From Casp-Chloro-G3 sp002816715 (GTDB taxonomy: Bacteria > Chloroflexota > Dehalococcoidia > Lucifugimonadales > UBA3495), in assembly GCA_027623815.1 (NCBI GenBank), contig JAQBUV010000036.1:1-26545 (forward strand): a stretch of 26,545 nucleotides of DNA. Direction: 5' to 3'. A model generated the notes under the pieces. That model was not told where the DNA came from. It saw only the letters and a list, made by a program, of their open reading frames with translations, and searched no databases. Shown one piece after another: positions 23,704-26,545 of the stretch (positions are counted from its first letter, which is position 1; the number at the start of each line of letters is the position of its first letter). A program made the translations under genes and the position numbers.

Positions 23704-23935
23704 GTCCGAGTCACGGTAGCCGATCAGTTTGCTAAGTCAGGAATGGGACTCTATCAGTCCCAGCGACGGAGGCCGGTGTCCAGATACACCGGTAGTTGAT
23801 ATGCTCTGATGGGTTCCGGCTCGCGCCGGTGTGACGAGAACCGACCCGGACCACTACCCATGTCCCGTGGCACGGGACGCTGAACAACCCCAATGAACTA
23901 CTCCTGAGAGTTTAGCCCAGCTTGCTTTCGTTGGC
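23704..23935. other. Convergent intergenic region with several hairpins
   Basis: This 232-nt region separates two genes that converge. It has a perfect 7-bp inverted repeat CCGGTGT/ACACCGG (23773-23792, 6-nt loop), a 5-bp CCGGC/GCCGG hairpin (23816-23829), and a perfect 7-bp GTCCCGT/ACGGGAC (23862-23878, 3-nt loop). The octamer GCCGGTGT occurs twice. No T-tract follows any stem on either strand, so they are not textbook intrinsic terminators but may act as bidirectional pause or RNA-stabilising structures. No ORF is credible here. Confidence 0.55.
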
Positions 23936-25453
23936 TCAGGATTTGGGCTCTGCGACCAAATTAGTTGCTTCCAATGGGGTTGTATCCATTGCCCCTTGCC
24001 CGGACCGGCGTTGATATCGGCTAGCCTGGGAGTAAATCCCCAACATGCCGGAGTTCCGACCGTTCCAAACGTAGCCCAATATTGATGCGCCAACTTTCTC
24101 TAGGTAAGAGGTAGCCGTTCTGATAGTTTCGGTCCGGCAGTTAGGCCCATTAACCAGCAGCACTACACTTTCTACTTGAGAGCTAACCACCGTTCCGTCG
24201 GTCACCGCCAACAACGGCGGAGTGTCCACCAGAACCACGTCGGCAGTGTCTTTTAGGTGGTCAATCAGCCATCGCATTCGAGGGCTGCTCAGCAACTCCA
24301 CCGGGTTGGCTGGTATGGGGCCGCTGGGCACAATCTTTAGCCTTTGATAAGAGGTTTCTTGAATAATTTGGTCAACTTCCAGATCCGGGTTAGTTAGGAA
24401 GCTACTGAGGCCGACTTCATTATCCGCGTAAAAATAACTATGCAATGACGGGCACCTCAGGTCGGCATCCAACAGGACGACGTTCTTCCAACCTCCGGCC
24501 AAAGCTACTCCCAAATTGGCCGCCAAGCTGCTCCGGCCATCTTTGCTGGCAGGGCTGACGATTGCCAATGTTTTAATACCCGGCTTTCCAATGACACCCG
24601 CCACGCTGGTAGCTAACTGTCTGATGGCCTCAGCCGCCGCTGGCGCCGTCCCATCGCTTACCGGCAGCGGGTAGGGCTGATTCCTGCGCTTGCTGTATCT
24701 GGGCGAGATTCCCAAGCGAGTTAGAGCAAATTTCCGGTCGAACTGGGACGGAGACCTCACCGGATTTTGAATGAATTCCCCGCCAATTATCAGCAACACC
24801 GATAGTACAATACCCAGAAAGCCTGCCAGAAAAAGGTTAGGAGAAGTATTAGACGAAGGTAGGGCGACCTCTCCTAAATCTGCGACATCAACCGTTTCTG
24901 CCGGCGAGATAATGTAGGGCCTCAAAGAGCCTAAATCGCTCAACGCCTCAGCAATAATCCGATCGGATGAAGTAGCCTCAAGATCAGACAGCGAACTTAT
25001 TACATATCCCGGGTTGGAGGCAACGGAAGACTCCCTGACCACCGAAATATAATCTATGTAGCTTTGCGCAACTCCATTCGCGATGATTATCGCCACAGAG
25101 GGATCAGGGTCCAGCACTGATATATTGACCAGATATGAACTCCCAATGCGGAAAGCCGTTACCTTGGCCTTGAGGTCTCCGACAGTCAGAGGGAGGCCTA
25201 GGTCATCGATAACATCTGCCAAAACCGGACGGCTTGCCGCCAGTTCAGGTATCCAGGCCAGGCCCTCTACCCCTTCCAGGTGTACCACGGTATTAGCCGG
25301 GTAGTCGAGGGCTGGCGCCGGCGATGCCGGAGCGATACGCAGGCTAAAAAATAATGCGGCGAGCACAGCGAAAATGGTGATCAGGAGTATCAGCCACCAA
25401 CGCCTTAGCAATAACTCTACATATCCCCGTAAGTCTATTGTCTCGTCCGACAT
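23936..25453 (-). CDS. Wzz chain-length determinant fused to a BY-kinase-like (CpsD/CapB) domain, atypical Walker A
   Basis: The 505-residue protein has an N-terminal Wzz-type helix (RRWWLILLITIFAVLAALFF, ~residues 17-37), a short ~165-residue external loop, and a second helix near residues 206-226. A cytoplasmic P-loop domain follows. The Walker A' (VVLLDADLRCP, Asp329/Asp331) and Walker B (VVLVDTPP, Asp410) of bacterial tyrosine kinases are present, as is NPVELLSSPRM. The Walker A region reads SPASKDGRSS, with Arg307 where the catalytic lysine of GK(S/T) belongs. The C-terminal tail has only two tyrosines, not a clear tyrosine cluster. BY-kinases control polymer length and export; here the catalytic activity is doubtful. 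It is transcribed opposite to the rest of the locus. Confidence 0.9.
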   Translation of the reverse strand: MSDETIDLRGYVELLLRRWWLILLITIFAVLAALFFSLRIAPASPAPALDYPANTVVHLEGVEGLAWIPELAASRPVLADVIDDLGLPLTVGDLKAKVTAFRIGSSYLVNISVLDPDPSVAIIIANGVAQSYIDYISVVRESSVASNPGYVISSLSDLEATSSDRIIAEALSDLGSLRPYIISPAETVDVADLGEVALPSSNTSPNLFLAGFLGIVLSVLLIIGGEFIQNPVRSPSQFDRKFALTRLGISPRYSKRRNQPYPLPVSDGTAPAAAEAIRQLATSVAGVIGKPGIKTLAIVSPASKDGRSSLAANLGVALAGGWKNVVLLDADLRCPSLHSYFYADNEVGLSSFLTNPDLEVDQIIQETSYQRLKIVPSGPIPANPVELLSSPRMRWLIDHLKDTADVVLVDTPPLLAVTDGTVVSSQVESVVLLVNGPNCRTETIRTATSYLEKVGASILGYVWNGRNSGMLGIYSQASRYQRRSGQGAMDTTPLEATNLVAEPKS

Positions 25454-25746
25454 AATGCGGTCTCACACTCTCGTCGATTCGGAATTTCTCAGAAGTTTCG
25501 GGGTTTCGCTCCCGAAGTAGCGCCAAAATCTGACAATAAGCTCCATGCTTATACCTAGACCATTATAGGTTAACTCGATTACGCTGTTCCTTACTCTAAT
25601 TAAACCTCTGTCACGCAATTTATGCGCGCCCAGAAACAGTGCAACAATATCACTCGCCGTATATGTATATACTGAAAGCATATTGTATGCCCGCTGGCCA
25701 AGTATTGCAGCAGGGGTAAGCGAATTCAATCAAGGAAAGGTTATCT
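25454..25746. other. AT-rich divergent intergenic region
   Basis: These 293 nt separate the - strand Wzz/BY-kinase gene from the + strand DUF457-like gene and must hold promoters for both. The segment is clearly more AT-rich than the genes. It contains GCATA-TTG-TATGC (25678-25690) and GTATA-TGTA-TATAC (25659-25672), short inverted repeats that could be operator half-sites. On the - strand TTGCAC followed ~16 nt later by TAAATT is a weak promoter-like pair. A - strand open frame of 88 codons (25463-25729, TTG start) fills most of it and would end 9 nt before the kinase gene. I see no motif in it and consider it more likely non-coding. Confidence 0.4.
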
Positions 25747-26238
25747 ATGGGGCCGGTAGGTCATGCCAGTGTATCCACAGTGGTCGGGGGAGGAGTTTGG
25801 GCTGCCACCGGTTCAATGCAGGCTGGGGCTTTGACTTTGGCGGTCGGGGTGTTGATGGACGCCGACCACCTTTACGATTATTACCAGTGGTACATCAAGA
25901 AGCGACCGGACAAACTCTACGTGCTGCTCCACGCTTGGGAGTATTCAATAGCCGGTCTGGCCGTGCTGGCGGCAGTGTTTTACCACCCTCTGTTCCTGGC
26001 CGCGGTAGCCGCCCATCTCAGCCACGTGATCACCGACCATTTGCATAACCAGATGTCGCCATTGGGCTATTCAATCATTTATCGGATAGTCAAGAAATTT
26101 GACGCCTCAGTGATCGCTCCCCGGCATAGCCCGTCAAATGCTTACCGGCAATTACTTGGCGTTTTACCTTATGGAAAACGTCTGGCGCCCTGGTTTCAAA
26201 AGAGAGTAAATCAAGCGCGGTTATCCGCAGATGACTAA
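25747..26238 (+). CDS. Predicted membrane-bound metal-dependent hydrolase (DUF457/YdjM-like)
   Basis: The 163-residue small membrane protein has two or three hydrophobic segments and a line of conserved-looking metal-ligand residues: His6 in VGHAS, the motif MDADHLYDYY (Asp38, Asp40, His41), HAWEYS (His62, Glu65), and HLSHVITDHLHN (His90, His93, Asp97). This spacing is typical of the YdjM/DUF457 group annotated as membrane-bound metal-dependent hydrolases, whose substrate is not established. AAGGAAAGG at 25732-25740 precedes the ATG by 6 nt. It lies between two chain-length-determinant genes and may share an operon with the downstream one (16-nt gap). The hydrolase role is family-based; a link to polysaccharide is inference. 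Confidence 0.78.
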   Translation: MGPVGHASVSTVVGGGVWAATGSMQAGALTLAVGVLMDADHLYDYYQWYIKKRPDKLYVLLHAWEYSIAGLAVLAAVFYHPLFLAAVAAHLSHVITDHLHNQMSPLGYSIIYRIVKKFDASVIAPRHSPSNAYRQLLGVLPYGKRLAPWFQKRVNQARLSADD

Positions 26239-26254
26239 GTTGAGGTTCTACTAG

Positions 26255-26545
26255 GTGACTAGCCAACATTCCGCATTAACTTCGGAAGAGAGTGTTGACC
26301 TGAGAAAGATCATCGAGACACTGCTGCGACGCTGGTGGCTAATAGCTGCTGTGCTGGCGATATCCTTTATTGTAAGCGTTGGCTTCAGCGTCCTAGTTCA
26401 GACGCCGGTTTACGAATCTTCTGGGTCTGCTGGGCTACCGGTGGCCAGCAGTGATACCCAGCTGGGATTGACCCCATCAGATTACCTCGCGTTGGCCAGC
26501 AGTGATACCCAGCTGGGATTGACCCCATCAGATTACCTCGCGTTG
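26255..26545 (+). CDS. Wzz-like chain-length determinant protein, N-terminal part (3' end cut off)
   Basis: The open frame runs from GTG 26255 to the window edge (97 codons). GAGGT at 26242-26246 lies 8 nt upstream and an in-frame TAG immediately precedes the GTG, so this is the first possible start. The protein reads VDLRKIIETLLRRWWL, then a transmembrane helix (WLIAAVLAISFIVSVGFSVL) and QTPVYESSG, exactly the Wzz N-terminal pattern. It resembles the N-terminus of the - strand Wzz/kinase protein (DLR...LLRRWWL). The last 34 codons are two identical 17-residue units. Whether it continues into a kinase domain cannot be seen. Confidence 0.85.
   Translation, partial: MTSQHSALTSEESVDLRKIIETLLRRWWLIAAVLAISFIVSVGFSVLVQTPVYESSGSAGLPVASSDTQLGLTPSDYLALASSDTQLGLTPSDYLAL
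26442..26545 (+). repeat. Exact 51-nt tandem duplication at the window edge
   Basis: The sequence has a perfect period of 51 nt from 26442 to 26545: 26444-26494 and 26495-26545 are identical. The unit is in frame and encodes 17 residues beginning ASSDTQLG and ending SDYLAL, just after the first transmembrane helix of a Wzz-like protein. The window ends exactly at the end of the second copy, so more copies may follow, or the duplicate may be an assembly effect at a contig end. Confidence 0.95.

Noticed and set aside
25463..25729. 88-codon - strand open frame upstream of the Wzz/BY-kinase gene
   Set aside because: TTG start without a clear ribosome site, AT-rich intergenic composition, no recognisable motif. 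Kept only as a note because it lies on the same strand 9 nt before the kinase gene.
1..26545. Flippase, ABC exporter, Wza, exosortase, transposase, integrase and tRNA genes
   Set aside because: Looked for in all the plausible coding frames and in the gaps; none is supported, so none is reported.

Overview
The window is a dense polysaccharide (capsule, exopolysaccharide or O-antigen-like) biosynthesis locus from a bacterium of moderately high GC content. It has no rRNA, tRNA, insertion sequence, phage or CRISPR array. The organism cannot be named from the sequence. The frequent TTG and GTG starts with good Shine-Dalgarno sites, the paired Wzz/BY-kinase-type proteins without a visible outer-membrane exporter, and the general look of the proteins would fit an environmental Chloroflexota-like lineage, but that is a weak inference.

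Region 1 (1-21082, all + strand) reads as one long operon of 22 genes. Most junctions are 1-4 nt stop/start overlaps or short gaps, none larger than about 60 nt. It opens with the tail of an FkbM methyltransferase, then an FkbH/ACP/MaoC/FabG-like/GNAT block that could build and transfer an ACP-bound acyl group. Next come an RmlD-like reductase, a class I methyltransferase, a GT2 glycosyltransferase and a Wzy/ligase-like membrane protein whose N-terminus carries a 15-nt tandem repeat. A DegT-type aminotransferase, a FemAB-like acyltransferase and a NodB deacetylase follow. Then come rmlA-rmlC-rmlB, which with the RmlD-like gene complete dTDP-L-rhamnose synthesis, two GT4 glycosyltransferases, a WecB-type UDP-GlcNAc 2-epimerase, two extended SDR sugar epimerases/dehydratases, and a PglC/WcaJ-type phosphoglycosyl transferase that would start the repeat unit on undecaprenyl phosphate. 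An 11-bp stem-loop follows at 21097-21124.

Region 2 (21083-23935) holds a second Wzy/ligase-like protein with a C-terminal TPR-like domain, then a hairpin-rich convergent junction.

Region 3 (23936-26545) holds, on the - strand, a Wzz/BY-kinase fusion whose Walker A lysine is replaced by arginine. Diverging from it are a small DUF457/YdjM-like membrane protein and the start of a second Wzz-like protein, which runs off the window inside an exact 51-nt tandem duplication.

How they work together (inference): nucleotide sugars are made by the Rml enzymes, WecB and the SDRs. The phosphoglycosyl transferase and three glycosyltransferases assemble the lipid-linked repeat. Methyl-, amino-, acyl- and deacetyl-modifying enzymes decorate it. 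The two Wzy/ligase-like proteins polymerise or attach it, and the Wzz/BY-kinase proteins set chain length. No Wzx flippase, ABC exporter or Wza is visible, so export genes must lie outside the window.
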